This document shows positions 24,085-34,622 of a stretch of DNA of 36,320 bases, in pieces. The stretch comes from Solirubrobacterales bacterium (GTDB lineage Bacteria; Actinomycetota; Thermoleophilia; Solirubrobacterales; Solirubrobacteraceae), in contig DAHUYQ010000037.1 in the NCBI GenBank assembly GCA_027315115.1, forward strand, positions 1 through 36,320, in the 5' to 3' direction. The translations under genes were made by a program, and so were the position numbers. Under the pieces are notes generated by a model that saw only the letters and a program-made list of their open reading frames with translations, was not told where the DNA came from and searched no databases. Position 1 is the first letter of the stretch, and each line of letters starts with the position of its first letter.

Positions 24085-24113
24085 TTGAAGAGCAGCCGGA
24101 CCCGACCTATACT
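24085..24113 (+). promoter_or_regulatory. Sigma-70-type promoter of lon
   Basis: TTGAAG (24085-24090) and TATACT (24108-24113) are separated by exactly 17 nt, close to the vegetative consensus and striking in so GC-rich a sequence. The expected start of transcription is near 24120, giving a leader of about 29 nt with TGGAGC ahead of ATG 24149. Confidence 0.7.
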
Positions 24114-24130
24114 TACTTCATATTCGTAAG
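24112..24130. promoter_or_regulatory. Inverted repeat overlapping the lon -10 and start site (candidate operator)
   Basis: CTTAC (24112-24116) and GTAAG (24126-24130) are complementary across 9 nt and cover the end of the -10 box and the predicted +1. In Streptomyces lon is repressed by HspR at HAIR sites (CTTGAGT-N7-ACTCAAG). This repeat shares the outer CTT/AAG but not the consensus, so the repressor is unknown. Confidence 0.45.
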
Positions 24131-24148
24131 CTCATATGGAGCCATACC

Positions 24149-26473
<2,325 letters not shown>

Positions 26474-26482
<9 letters not shown>

Positions 26483-26503
26483 CCGAAAGACAGGTCAGGA
26501 GAT
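26474..26503 (+). promoter_or_regulatory. 11-bp hairpin spanning the lon stop and the HxlR start
   Basis: ATCTCCTGACC (26474-26484) is exactly complementary to GGTCAGGAGAT (26493-26503) with an 8-nt loop GAAAGACA. The left arm includes the lon stop TGA; the right arm includes the Shine-Dalgarno-like AGGAG and the first two bases of ATG 26502. In mRNA it would hide the HxlR ribosome site unless ribosomes finishing lon open it. Confidence 0.65.
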
Positions 26504-26825
26504 GTCCGCGCGCAGCCCCCGCAGGTGCATGCCCGTTCCAATGGAGGTCCGCCAGACGGCGGACCTCCTGGAGCGGCGCTGGCAGCTCTCGATCATCTAC
26601 GCCGCGCTCAGCGGCGCGATGCGCTTCAGCGAGTTCGCCGAGGCGATCGCCGGAATCTCGCCGCGGATGCTCTCCGAGCGATTGCGGGATCTGGAGTCCG
26701 CCGGGCTGATCGAGCGCGTCGTGCTGCCGACCAGCCCGCCCTCGGTCGAGTACCGCCTCACGGCGCGCGGCCGGCGCCTAGCGCCGATCGTCGAAGCGAT
26801 GCGCGCCTACGCCGAAGGCCCCTGA
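26502..26825 (+). CDS. HxlR-family winged-helix transcriptional regulator
   Basis: A 107-residue DNA-binding protein. It shows the HxlR pattern: single Cys near the start (CMPVPMEVRQTADLLERRWQ), then RFSEFAEAIAGISPRMLSER (recognition region), RLRDLESAGLIERVV and the wing VEYRLTARGRRLAPIVEAM. ATG 26502 has AGGAG with almost no spacing, so ATG 26529 or 26541 might be used, but the conserved Cys (residue 9) favours the first. It lies 19 nt after lon and overlaps the convergent drug-exporter gene by 19 nt; members often control neighbouring efflux or redox genes. Confidence 0.9.
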   Translation: MSARSPRRCMPVPMEVRQTADLLERRWQLSIIYAALSGAMRFSEFAEAIAGISPRMLSERLRDLESAGLIERVVLPTSPPSVEYRLTARGRRLAPIVEAMRAYAEGP

Positions 26826-28486
26826 GAAGGCCCCGGCCCGAGCGGCGCACGGGCCGAGGGCCCCGCCGGCCCCGCGCGCGCCGCTGGCCCCGCGCCGGCC
26901 GGGGCCAGCTCGGCGGCCAGGTCGGCACTGGCGCCGACCAGCGCCCCTCCCTCGCAGGTCTGCGCGCGCACGGCGGCACGGGCGGGGTTGCGAATCCCGA
27001 TCGCGCCGGCCATGCCGCCGGCGATCAACATCACCGCGGCGACTCCCATCGCCAGATGGAAGGCGCTGACCGAGGCCGCCTGCGCCGCTGCTTGAATGCG
27101 CTGCGCTTCTTCGCCGTTCAGGCTCGCGGTGTCAGGCACCCCGAGCGAAAGATGCTTGGCGACGGCCACGGCCGAGTGACCAGCGCCGGAGAGCTGCACG
27201 CCGGCCAGGTGGCTGTCGAGCGCGGAGGCGAACGAGGCGGAGACCGCGACGCCAAGGGCGGCTGTGGCCAGCAGCCCTGCGATGCGAGCGACGGCGTTGT
27301 TGACCGCCGATGCGATGCCGGCGTCGCCGGAATCCGCGCCCGCGAGCACCGCCGCGGTGAGCGGCGCCACCGTCATCGAGAGCCCGAGCGAGAAGACCAG
27401 CAGCGCTGGCAGCAGGACTCCGAGATAGCTGACCGAGGCGCCCGCGCGCTGCAGCAGCAGCAGCCCGGCGGCGGCGATAAGCGGCCCGGCGCCCATGAAG
27501 AGCCGCGGCCCGTAGCGATCGGCGAGCATCCCAAAACGGCGTGAGAGGAGGAACATCACGATCGTCACCGGCAGCGTGGCAAGGCCGCTCTGCAGGGGCG
27601 TGTACCCCGCGACCTGCTGCAGGAAGAGCGTGAGGAAGAAGAACAGCACCGCCAGGCCGCCGTACATCACCAGCGTCTCCGCGTTGCCGACCGAGAAGTT
27701 GCGCCGAGCGAAGAGCCCGAGCGGCAGCATCGGATCGCGCGTGCGCCGCTCGCGCGCGACGAACAGGCCGAGCAGGGCGAGCCCCGCCAGCAGCGGCGCC
27801 AGCACGCCAGGGCTGCCCCATCCCAGCCGCGGCTGCTCGATCAGCGCATAGACGGGGCCGGCAAGGCCAAGCGCGCACAGCACAGCGCCGGCAATGTCCA
27901 GGCGGCGCCGGGCGCCGGGTGCTCTCACGCTCGGCACCGCAATCACGATCAACGCCAGGCAGGCCAGCACGAACGGAACGTTGATGATGAAGATCCAGCG
28001 CCAGGAGACGGTGTCCAGCAGCTCCCCGCCCACCAAGGGGCCGATCACCGTCGCGATCCCGCTCCACGCGGTCCAGGAGCCGATCGCGGAGGAGCGCTCG
28101 GACTCCGGGAAGACGCCCACGATCACCGCGAGCCCGCTCGGAACCAGCAGCGCGCCGGCGACGCCCTGCAGCGCGCGCGCCGCGATCAGGGCCTCTATCG
28201 ACGGAGCGGCCGCGCAGAGCACCGAGGCCACGCCGAAGCCGCCGACGCCGATCGCGAAGATCCGGCGCTGGCCGAACAGGTCGCCCAGCGAGCCGCCGAT
28301 CAGGATCAGCGAGCCGAGCGTGAGCAGGTAGGCGTTGGCGACCCACTGCTGGGCCGCCAGCCCACCTCCGAGGTCTCGTTGGATGCTCGGCAGCGCCACG
28401 CTCACGACGGTGCTGTCGAGCAGCGCGATGCCGGACCCGAGGATGCAGGCCGCGAGCGTCAGGCGCTTGACGGTGCGCTCATCCAT
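26807..28486 (-). CDS. MFS drug exporter, DHA2 family (14 TM)
   Basis: A 559-residue proton antiporter of the EmrB/QacA group. N-terminus ends in the family motif LLDSTVVSVALPSIQRDLGG (23-42; motif D1), followed by AYLLTLGSLILIGGSLGDLF with the motif A region GGSLGDLFGQRR, and GPLVGGELLDTVSWRWIFII (motif C and after). About 14 membrane helices fit the length. The last 40 residues are Pro/Ala/Gly-rich and overlap the end of the convergent HxlR gene. The HxlR neighbour is a candidate regulator. Substrate cannot be told. Confidence 0.93.
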   Translation of the reverse strand: MDERTVKRLTLAACILGSGIALLDSTVVSVALPSIQRDLGGGLAAQQWVANAYLLTLGSLILIGGSLGDLFGQRRIFAIGVGGFGVASVLCAAAPSIEALIAARALQGVAGALLVPSGLAVIVGVFPESERSSAIGSWTAWSGIATVIGPLVGGELLDTVSWRWIFIINVPFVLACLALIVIAVPSVRAPGARRRLDIAGAVLCALGLAGPVYALIEQPRLGWGSPGVLAPLLAGLALLGLFVARERRTRDPMLPLGLFARRNFSVGNAETLVMYGGLAVLFFFLTLFLQQVAGYTPLQSGLATLPVTIVMFLLSRRFGMLADRYGPRLFMGAGPLIAAAGLLLLQRAGASVSYLGVLLPALLVFSLGLSMTVAPLTAAVLAGADSGDAGIASAVNNAVARIAGLLATAALGVAVSASFASALDSHLAGVQLSGAGHSAVAVAKHLSLGVPDTASLNGEEAQRIQAAAQAASVSAFHLAMGVAAVMLIAGGMAGAIGIRNPARAAVRAQTCEGGALVGASADLAAELAPAGAGPAARAGPAGPSARAPLGPGPSQGPSA

Positions 28487-28559
28487 CTCTCTTGCTCACC
28501 CCAACAACGATCGCAGGCCGGGGCGCGCCAGCCGAGCCTTTCGATGCGCCGCAGGCGTC

Positions 28560-30032
28560 TCAGGCGCCTACGGGCACGCGCTCTGTCTGAGCAGGCTCGG
28601 CGTCCGCAGCCACGCGCTTGGCGGTCAGACGCGCTCTGCGGGTCGTGGTCGCGATCCCCAGCAGCAGCACGCCCAGGCCGCACCCGAGCACGACCCACCA
28701 GCCCACGTCGCTGACCTGCACGTGGGTGGCGGCCACGGCGCCCGCCGCGGCACTCGCGGCGAGCGCGCCCACGATCGCCACGCCGAGCGTCTGTCCGACC
28801 TGCCGCGAGGTGGACGCGATCGCCGCGGCGACACCCGCCTGCGAAGGCGGCATGCCGACCACCGCGGTGTTTGTGATCGGCGGGTTGACCATCCCGAAGC
28901 CGATCCCGAAGATCACGTAGGCCAGCAGCAGGTCCCACACCGGCGTGGTCGTGCTCACCCCGATCAGCAGCGCGCTGCTGATCACGATCCCGCAGCCGCC
29001 GACTATCAGCGGCGCGCGTGAGCCGCGCGTGCCGACGATCCTGCCCGACACCGGCGCGAAGATCACCGTCATGCCGGCGATCGGCAGCATGAACAGGCCG
29101 GCTTGCAGGGGCGTGTGATTGCGCACCTCCTGCAGGTAGAGGGTATTCAGGAACAGGAAGCCGCCCAGGGCCGCGAAGGCGCAGACGGCGATCATCGTCG
29201 CGCCGGAGAACGGCACGCTGCGGAAGAAGCGCAGCTCCAGCAGCGGCTCGACGCGCCTGCGCTCGTAGAGGATCAGCGCGAGAGCCGCCAGCGCGGAGAG
29301 CGCAAAGAGCCCGAGCGTCTCGCCTGAGAGCCAGCCGCTGCTCGGCGCCTCGATGATCGCGTAGGTGAGGCTGGCCAGCAGCACGATCACGAGGATCTGT
29401 CCGACCGGGTCGATGCGACGCGGTCGATCGGCCTTCGATTCGGGAACGAAGCGCATCGTCAGCGCGCATGCGGCAAGTCCGATCGGGATGTTGATCCAGA
29501 AGATCGCCGGCCAGCTCACCGACTCCACGAGCGCCCCGCCGAGCACCGGGCCGAGCGCGAAGCTGATGCCCACGGTCGCGCCCCAGAAGCCGATCGCCTG
29601 CGCCCGCTCGCGCGCGTCGGTGAAGACGTTGCGGATGATCGACATCGCCACCGGGTTGAGCATCGAGCCGCCCACCCCCTGCAGCATCCGGAAGGCGATC
29701 AGCCCGCCGAGGCTTCCCGCCAGGCTGCAAAGCAGCGAGCCGAGCGTGAACAGGCACAGCCCGACCATGAACACGCGGCGGCGGCCCAGCCGGTCGGCCA
29801 TCGAGCCGGAGAGCATCAGCAGGCTGGCCAGCACGAGCGTGTAGGCGTCGATGATCCACTGCAGGCCCGAGACCGGGGCATGAAGGTCACGGGAGATGGA
29901 TGGCAGCGCGACGTTGACGATCGTGGCGTCCAGCCCGACGATCAGCAGGCTCATGCAGCAGATCGCGAGCACCAGCAGGCGCCGGGAACGATCGAGCGTG
30001 GGCGGCGCCTGCGGGGCGACTGTCGCGGCCAT
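28560..30032 (-). CDS. MFS drug exporter, DHA2 family (14 TM), second copy
   Basis: A 490-residue exporter related to, but clearly different from, the next gene on the same strand. Motifs: IVGLDATIVNVALPSISRDL (36-55), LLMLSGSMADRLGRRRVFMV (motif A), GVGGSMLNPVAMSII and LGPVLGGALVESVSWPAIFW (motif C). No Shine-Dalgarno precedes ATG 30032, and TATAAC lies only 10 nt upstream, so the mRNA may be leaderless or nearly so. It is followed after 73 nt by the second exporter; they may form one transcript. Confidence 0.93.
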   Translation of the reverse strand: MAATVAPQAPPTLDRSRRLLVLAICCMSLLIVGLDATIVNVALPSISRDLHAPVSGLQWIIDAYTLVLASLLMLSGSMADRLGRRRVFMVGLCLFTLGSLLCSLAGSLGGLIAFRMLQGVGGSMLNPVAMSIIRNVFTDARERAQAIGFWGATVGISFALGPVLGGALVESVSWPAIFWINIPIGLAACALTMRFVPESKADRPRRIDPVGQILVIVLLASLTYAIIEAPSSGWLSGETLGLFALSALAALALILYERRRVEPLLELRFFRSVPFSGATMIAVCAFAALGGFLFLNTLYLQEVRNHTPLQAGLFMLPIAGMTVIFAPVSGRIVGTRGSRAPLIVGGCGIVISSALLIGVSTTTPVWDLLLAYVIFGIGFGMVNPPITNTAVVGMPPSQAGVAAAIASTSRQVGQTLGVAIVGALAASAAAGAVAATHVQVSDVGWWVVLGCGLGVLLLGIATTTRRARLTAKRVAADAEPAQTERVPVGA

Positions 30033-30199
30033 TCATGCCGTTATATGCGGCCGATGTCTCCGATACGCCATTTCGTCGGTATTCGGACACCGCGGGTCGC
30101 GAATCCCACCATACGCCCGGTTCAGCGCGCGATTGGACCGCCGTGGGCGAGGATCGCGTCAGGCCAGCAGCCGCCCTACGCCTTGACTCTCGAGCCCCT
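30033..30199. promoter_or_regulatory. Upstream region of the exporter pair with an imperfect inverted repeat
   Basis: No gene is seen. In the exporter's direction TGTCCGAATACC (about 30093-30082) faces GTATCGGAGACA (about 30066-30055), an imperfect dyad of operator size, followed by TATAAC just before the ATG at 30032. The remaining bases up to the stop of the membrane partner gene show nothing I can interpret. Confidence 0.4.
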
Positions 30200-31264
30200 T
30201 CATGGCGCCGGTCTCTTCTTGTGTTCCATGGGCATCGAAATGATCCCATCGGCGCCCTCGGGCCAGCCGTTCGCGGCTGACAGCTTCCTCGAGGCGCCGC
30301 GTGACGGCAGCGGTGCGTGCACCGGGAGGCCATTCACGACTTGGCTCGTAAGGTAGCTCGTGCTGTCCACCACCGGGCCGCCGGGCACGCCGAGCCGCGT
30401 GCTCCGCTCGTCCATCAGCGCGCTGGTTCGAGCGTTGAAGACCAGCTCGGAGATCTGGCTGCCGACATGCAACTCGAGCGCCAGCCCCTTGCGGCCCAGA
30501 GCATCGGTCACCGTGCCCAGCGACTTGATCCCCGGCAGCGCCGCGGCCGCATGGAAGAGGGCAGCGCGCACGCGCGGCGGCGCATCGGTGTCGCGCAGCA
30601 GGTCGGCGACCTGGCCGAACGCCTCGGCCACCCCCGGAGGCCCACCCTCCACCTTTCCGGTGAGCAGCCGGTCGCGCAGCTTGTGCGGACCCAACGGCAG
30701 CTTCGCGAAATCGACTGTCGACAGCAGAAGCTCTCCTGGGCCGAACAGGGTCTCGATCCTGACGGGCCTTCCGTCGCTGAAGACGTGGTACGGCGACCTG
30801 CGGCATGCGGCTCGCGCCGCATGCGAGGCATATCGTGGCGGCGTGTCCATTTCACGTCTGAAGCCGGCGCCGTCCGCCGCCACCCAGTCTTCGAGCGTTT
30901 CGGAGCTGCTCATGCGGCAAACGCCCGCTCCGCGTGGAGTCGGCAGCACCGATTCGGACGCTTTGCGCGAGACGGTATGAAGGTATTGCCCAGGCCCCGG
31001 CGCATAGGCGGGCTGCTTGGCCGCCAGACGCGCGAGACGCATCATCACCGCCGCGCCGGCCGACTGCACGCCTGCCGGTGAGGTCGAGCGGGGCACTACC
31101 AGCACCGCGACGGCGACCGCGACCGCGACGAGCGCCAAGGCAAGTGAGGGCGCCCAGCGTGCCGGCGCAGCGGCGGCCGAGCGCTCCCGGCGCCGCATTG
31201 CCGTGTCGAGATCGATGCCGAGCCTGCGCAGCGCGGGCGGCAGATCATGGGCGGGCTCATGCAT
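30200..31264 (-). CDS. Single-TM protein partner of an ECF sigma factor (CU044_5270-like)
   Basis: A 354-residue protein: short cytoplasmic start, one membrane helix at about 38-57, and a large exported region with MMRLARLAAKQPAYAPGPGQ and YLHTVSRKA (about 74-102), resembling actinobacterial CU044_5270-family proteins that commonly accompany ECF sigma genes. Its start overlaps the sigma gene by 8 nt. It may act as an anti-sigma or sensor, but the cytoplasmic part is only about 37 residues and lacks a zinc anti-sigma motif, so the role is uncertain. Confidence 0.75.
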   Translation of the reverse strand: MHEPAHDLPPALRRLGIDLDTAMRRRERSAAAAPARWAPSLALALVAVAVAVAVLVVPRSTSPAGVQSAGAAVMMRLARLAAKQPAYAPGPGQYLHTVSRKASESVLPTPRGAGVCRMSSSETLEDWVAADGAGFRREMDTPPRYASHAARAACRRSPYHVFSDGRPVRIETLFGPGELLLSTVDFAKLPLGPHKLRDRLLTGKVEGGPPGVAEAFGQVADLLRDTDAPPRVRAALFHAAAALPGIKSLGTVTDALGRKGLALELHVGSQISELVFNARTSALMDERSTRLGVPGGPVVDSTSYLTSQVVNGLPVHAPLPSRGASRKLSAANGWPEGADGIISMPMEHKKRPAP

Positions 31265-31799
31265 TGTTGGTCTCCTCTCGCAACGAAGACATCTGGCTTC
31301 GCAACCGGCGCAGCGCTCGGCTCACGCGGGCGCGAGCCACCTGCTCGCTCACGCCGAGCATCTGCGCCACCTCCGCGTAGCCGCGCTCCTCCAGTACCCG
31401 CAGCCGCAAGGCGTCACGGTGTTCGCCGGAGAGCAGCTCGAGCTCCTCGCCCAGCCGCCGGCGCATGGCCTCCAGGCCCGCGAGCTCCTCGATCCGATCG
31501 AAGTCGGCGTGGACCAGTTCGGGGATCTGCACGCCCAGGCGCGCAAGCGCCGCACGCTGCACCCTCCCGCGACGAAAGAAGTCGGCGAGCAGCGCCCGGG
31601 CGATTCCGTAAACCCAGGCCAGCTCCTCCAGCTCCTGCTCGCCGCGGAAGCTGGCGCGATGCGCGAAGGCGCGGGCGAACGTCTCGCCGACCATTTCGAC
31701 GGCGGTCTCCGCCTGCATGGTGCGTCGGGCGAAATAGCCCAGCAACTCCTCGGCGTGAGCCGCATACAGGCGCGATATGTCCTCGGCGGTCAGTCCCAT
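31257..31799 (-). CDS. ECF-type RNA polymerase sigma factor
   Basis: The 180-residue product has region 2 (DISRLYAAHAEELLGYFARR, TAVEMVGETFARAFAHRASF, WVYGIARALLADFFRRGRVQ) and region 4 (LSGEHRDALRLRVLEERGYA followed by the helix-turn-helix EVAQMLGVSEQVARARVSRA). It shows typical ECF length and overlaps the membrane partner downstream. The 166 nt separating it from the divergent amidotransferase gene should hold the promoters; I see no decisive motif there. Confidence 0.93.
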   Translation of the reverse strand: MGLTAEDISRLYAAHAEELLGYFARRTMQAETAVEMVGETFARAFAHRASFRGEQELEELAWVYGIARALLADFFRRGRVQRAALARLGVQIPELVHADFDRIEELAGLEAMRRRLGEELELLSGEHRDALRLRVLEERGYAEVAQMLGVSEQVARARVSRALRRLRSQMSSLREETNNA

Positions 31800-31965
31800 G
31801 CAGACACCTCTTCAGACGCACGAGCGCGAAACCTGTGACCCGCGCACGTCGGCTTTGTGAGCGTGCGGCCGGTCTGGCTGCCTCCGCTGCGTGTTTTTCC
31901 CAAGCGCTTCTGCGGGCTTACGCGCTGGCGCGGTTTGCGGCATGCGAGCAGGCTGAGCAGGCGCG

Positions 31966-32817
31966 ATGTGCCGCTGGCTCGCATACACAGGCTCGCCGAT
32001 TCTGCTCTCCAGGGCGCTCTACACGCCCGCGCATTCGCTGATCGACCAGAGCCTGCACGCTCGCATGGGCGCCGAGGCCACCAACGGCGACGGCTTCGGG
32101 GTCGGCTGGTATGACCAGACGCCGGCCCCGGGCGTCTTCCGCAGCATCGAGCCGGCGTGGAACGACCGCAACCTCCACGAGCTCGCCGACCACATCCGCT
32201 CCGGGCACTTCTTCGCGCACGTGCGTGCGGCGATCGGCTCCGCGGTCCAGCAGACCAACTGCCACCCGTTCCGTCGCGGCGCCTGGCTGTGGATGCACAA
32301 CGGCTTCATCGCGGAGTTCGCGACGCTGAAGCGAGAGCTCGCGTTCGCGGTCGACCCGGAGCTGTATCCCGAGATCGCGGGCGGCACGGACTCGGAGATC
32401 CTCTTCCATCTCGCGCTCACCTTCGGCCTCACGGAGGATCCGCCCTCCGCGGTGGCCCGCGCGATCGGCCTGGTGGAGGCCCTCGCGCAGGCGCAAGGCG
32501 TCGCCGACCCGTTTCAAGGTACGATGGCGACGACCGACGGCCAGCGCACATGGGTCTTTCGCTACTCGAGCGCAGGCCGGTCGCGATCGCTGTTCTACAC
32601 CGCTGATGTGCCGACGCTGCGGCGTCTCTACCCCAAGCAGCAGGTTCTTCAGGAGCTCTCCACGGACGCCAGGATCGTGGTCTCCGAGCCGATCGGAGAC
32701 CTGCCCGGCGCCTGGCGAGAAATGCCCGAGGCCAGCTACGCGGTGATCGCCTCTGGGCACGACGAGGTGCTCCCGTTCGCCCCCACCCCACCGTCGAGGT
32801 CCCTGGCAGCCGCGTGA
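31966..32817 (+). CDS. Class II glutamine amidotransferase (EgtC/YafJ-like)
   Basis: A 283-residue Ntn-type amidohydrolase. Cys2 (MCRWLAYTGSP) is the nucleophile after removal of Met. Further family motifs: ATNGDGFGVGWYD (about 46-58), HFFAHVRAAIG (about 84-94) with the Arg that binds glutamine, TNCHPFRRGAWLWMHNG (about 100-116), and GGTDSEILFHLAL (about 140). EgtC in ergothioneine synthesis belongs here, but no other egt gene is near, so the substrate is open. It is followed by the YrhK-like gene after 15 nt. Confidence 0.92.
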   Translation: MCRWLAYTGSPILLSRALYTPAHSLIDQSLHARMGAEATNGDGFGVGWYDQTPAPGVFRSIEPAWNDRNLHELADHIRSGHFFAHVRAAIGSAVQQTNCHPFRRGAWLWMHNGFIAEFATLKRELAFAVDPELYPEIAGGTDSEILFHLALTFGLTEDPPSAVARAIGLVEALAQAQGVADPFQGTMATTDGQRTWVFRYSSAGRSRSLFYTADVPTLRRLYPKQQVLQELSTDARIVVSEPIGDLPGAWREMPEASYAVIASGHDEVLPFAPTPPSRSLAAA

Positions 32818-32832
32818 CCTGATCTCAGACTG

Positions 32833-33546
32833 GTGAGCAAGCGCGCCGTGGAAGGTGGGCCGAAGATGAGCCACGAGCGATGGATGGCCGCCTCGTTCGC
32901 GGTCGGCGCGACCTGCTTTCTGATCGGCCCCCTCCCCGGCTACGCGACGCTGGTGGGCGGCACCGCCGATGGGATCACCTTCTTCGTCGGCTCGATCTTC
33001 TTTACCACCGGCGGCGCCTTGCAGAGCGCCCTGGCCTTCGGCGACCGCCACTCCAAGGGTCCCGGGCGCTCCGCCTGGTGGGCGGCGGCGATCCAGTCCG
33101 CCGGCACCCTGTTCTTCAACATCAGCACCTACCGGGCGATGCACACCGCGCTCTCCAGTCCCGAGTACAACAGGCTCGTCTGGCGTCCAGACGCGTTCGG
33201 CTCGATCTGCTTCCTCCTCTCGGGCGCGATCGCCTACCGCGCATCGCCACGGTGGGGCTGGGGGCGCCTGCTCCCGGTGCGCACGCTGCAGGGGTGGTGG
33301 GAGCCCGCCGTCAACATGCTCGGCTGCATCTTCTTCGGCGCCTCAGCCGTGGCGGGATATGTGGTCCCCACGTCGGGCTCTCCGCTCGATCTCGCCGCAT
33401 CCAACTTCAACACCGCACTCGGAGCCGCCTGCTTTCTTGCCTGCGCGCTGGCGACGCTGCACAGCGGGCGCACGCTCAAGTCGCCACGCTGGCGAAGGTT
33501 GGCGTGGCTCGAGCACACGGTCCTGCACGACATCCACGATCTCTGA
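32833..33546 (+). CDS. YrhK-like polytopic membrane protein
   Basis: A 237-residue protein with about six membrane helices and the repeat-like patterns FFVGSIFFTTGGALQSALAF (50-69) and INMLGCIFFGASAVAGYV-like (here VNMLGCIFFGASAVAGYV), which resemble YrhK domains. Function is unknown. GTG 32833 is 15 nt after the amidotransferase stop; ATG 32866 is an alternative that removes the charged first 11 residues. It converges with the small membrane protein gene across 20 nt containing a CCCGC/GCGGG stem. Confidence 0.75.
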   Translation: MSKRAVEGGPKMSHERWMAASFAVGATCFLIGPLPGYATLVGGTADGITFFVGSIFFTTGGALQSALAFGDRHSKGPGRSAWWAAAIQSAGTLFFNISTYRAMHTALSSPEYNRLVWRPDAFGSICFLLSGAIAYRASPRWGWGRLLPVRTLQGWWEPAVNMLGCIFFGASAVAGYVVPTSGSPLDLAASNFNTALGAACFLACALATLHSGRTLKSPRWRRLAWLEHTVLHDIHDL

Positions 33547-33560
33547 CCCGCGCACGCGGG
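33547..33560. terminator. Short GC stem between convergent genes
   Basis: CCCGC (33547-33551) and GCGGG (33556-33560) with a 4-nt loop lie directly after the YrhK-like stop and before the end of the opposing gene. No T tract follows, so it is at best a weak terminator. Confidence 0.3.
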
Positions 33561-33566
33561 CGCGCT

Positions 33567-33899
33567 TCAGCGAGGCCGTCTTGCGCTCGGCCAGCGGCCC
33601 GTCTCGGCGAAGATGCGACGCGCCTGCTCCTCACGCTCGCGGTCGCCGTTGCTGGAGATCGATTGGCGGGCGTATCCGTCGACGATCACCGAGACGCCAG
33701 CGGTGCCGATCAAGATCAGGCCCAACTGGGTCCCGCCGGCGACGAGTACGATCACGCCGCCGAGCGCCAAGAGGATCGGAAGCCCGACGCGAAGCGCGAG
33801 CAGCATCACGCGGCGGCGTCTCCCATGGGGATGCCCTGGGTCCTCTACGGCGCTCCCAGAGCCGCTGGGGCCAGCATCTGCGTTGGTCTGCACGCTCAT
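33567..33899 (-). CDS. Small two-TM membrane protein of unknown function
   Basis: A 110-residue protein I cannot assign. A polar, His/Arg-containing first 30 residues is followed by two hydrophobic helices (MLLALRVGLPILLALGGVIV and GGTQLGLILIGTAGVSVIV), then a charged tail with REREEQARRIFAETGRWP. The tail resembles short motifs found at the ends of several actinobacterial membrane proteins, without known function. Confidence 0.7.
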   Translation of the reverse strand: MSVQTNADAGPSGSGSAVEDPGHPHGRRRRVMLLALRVGLPILLALGGVIVLVAGGTQLGLILIGTAGVSVIVDGYARQSISSNGDREREEQARRIFAETGRWPSARRPR

Positions 33900-33936
33900 A
33901 TCTGACGGTCGCCGACTATATCTCCCACGACACGCC

Positions 33937-34173
33937 TTACCCGGGACAGTCGATCCATCGGCACATCAGGCCGTCGCGCATCTCGTGATAGGCGGGCGGC
34001 GCTGGCGGCGGATCCTTGGAGAGCCGGTCTATCACCGCCGCGGGCCCATGCAGGTCTTCTTCGACGGCGGTGGTCCAGTGGACCTCGGGATGGAGCAGGC
34101 GCCGAAGTCGCAGCCAGTCGCGGCGCTCAATCGCATCGAGCACATCGCACACCTCGGGCACCTGCTCGGCCAC
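33937..34173 (-). CDS. Short SnoaL-like (NTF2-fold) protein
   Basis: A 78-residue protein with the SnoaL/NTF2 core pattern VLDAIERRDWLRLRRLLHPE, VHWTTAVEEDLHGPAAVIDR and the C-terminal strand EMRDGLMCRWID. It is shorter than classic members (about 120 residues) but matches a short type I associate with actinobacteria. GTG 34173 gives the family-like start; a TTG at 34242 would extend it over the end of the decayed DUF1801 gene. Enzymatic residues cannot be named, so binding or catalysis is open. Confidence 0.62.
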   Translation of the reverse strand: MAEQVPEVCDVLDAIERRDWLRLRRLLHPEVHWTTAVEEDLHGPAAVIDRLSKDPPPAPPAYHEMRDGLMCRWIDCPG

Positions 34174-34201
34174 GGGCGAAATGCGCGCGCGGGCCCGCCC
34201 G

Positions 34202-34488
34202 TCACCGGCTCCGCAGGCCCGTCGCGGCAGCCTCGATGACAAGTCCCTTCAGCGCCTCCTCGTCGATCTCATCGTGCTCTTCGATGTCGATCGCACGCCT
34301 GACTTTCCCCTCGAGGCTGGAGTTGAGCATCCCGGAGGGATCGTCCAGAGCAGCCCCCTTGTGGAAGGTCAGCTTGACCACGCTCTTGATGATCGCGCGA
34401 GCCTTGCCGAGCGTCTCGCCGCGCCAATCGCCCAATTCCCGATCCGGTCGTCGATCAGCGTGGAGGCACTTGTCAGGTCATCTGCCAT
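34202..34488 (-). pseudogene. Decayed DUF1801 protein gene (1-nt deletion plus internal deletion)
   Basis: The intact family protein is about 130 residues. From ATG 34488 the frame gives MADDLTSASTLIDDRI and then goes out of register. Adding one base at about 34438-34440 restores IAELGDWRGETLGKARAIIK, the family's next block. At about 34384/34385 that block runs directly into SVVKLTFHKGAALDDPSG and ends in a normal C-terminus (RRAIDIEEHDEIDEEALKGL). The middle part that carries the WxxP and tryptophan-containing active-surface motifs in homologues (roughly 40-45 residues) is missing in frame. The single-base loss could be a sequencing error; the internal loss is harder to explain that way. 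Confidence 0.75.
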
Positions 34489-34622
34489 TCGACCCCGAGT
34501 GTGTCAGACCGCCGACAAGAGGGCTGCGCACCAATCGTGCGGGCTGCGCGGACAGTCCTCCATCCGCAGAGCGCCCGCACGAAAGGCGCCAGACGACCGC
34601 ACTCTGTCTGTCCGTTCCCTTC

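Noticed and set aside
24112..24130. HspR HAIR site
   Set aside because: The arms CTTAC/GTAAG do not match CTTGAGT-N7-ACTCAAG beyond the outer three bases; kept only as an unnamed dyad.
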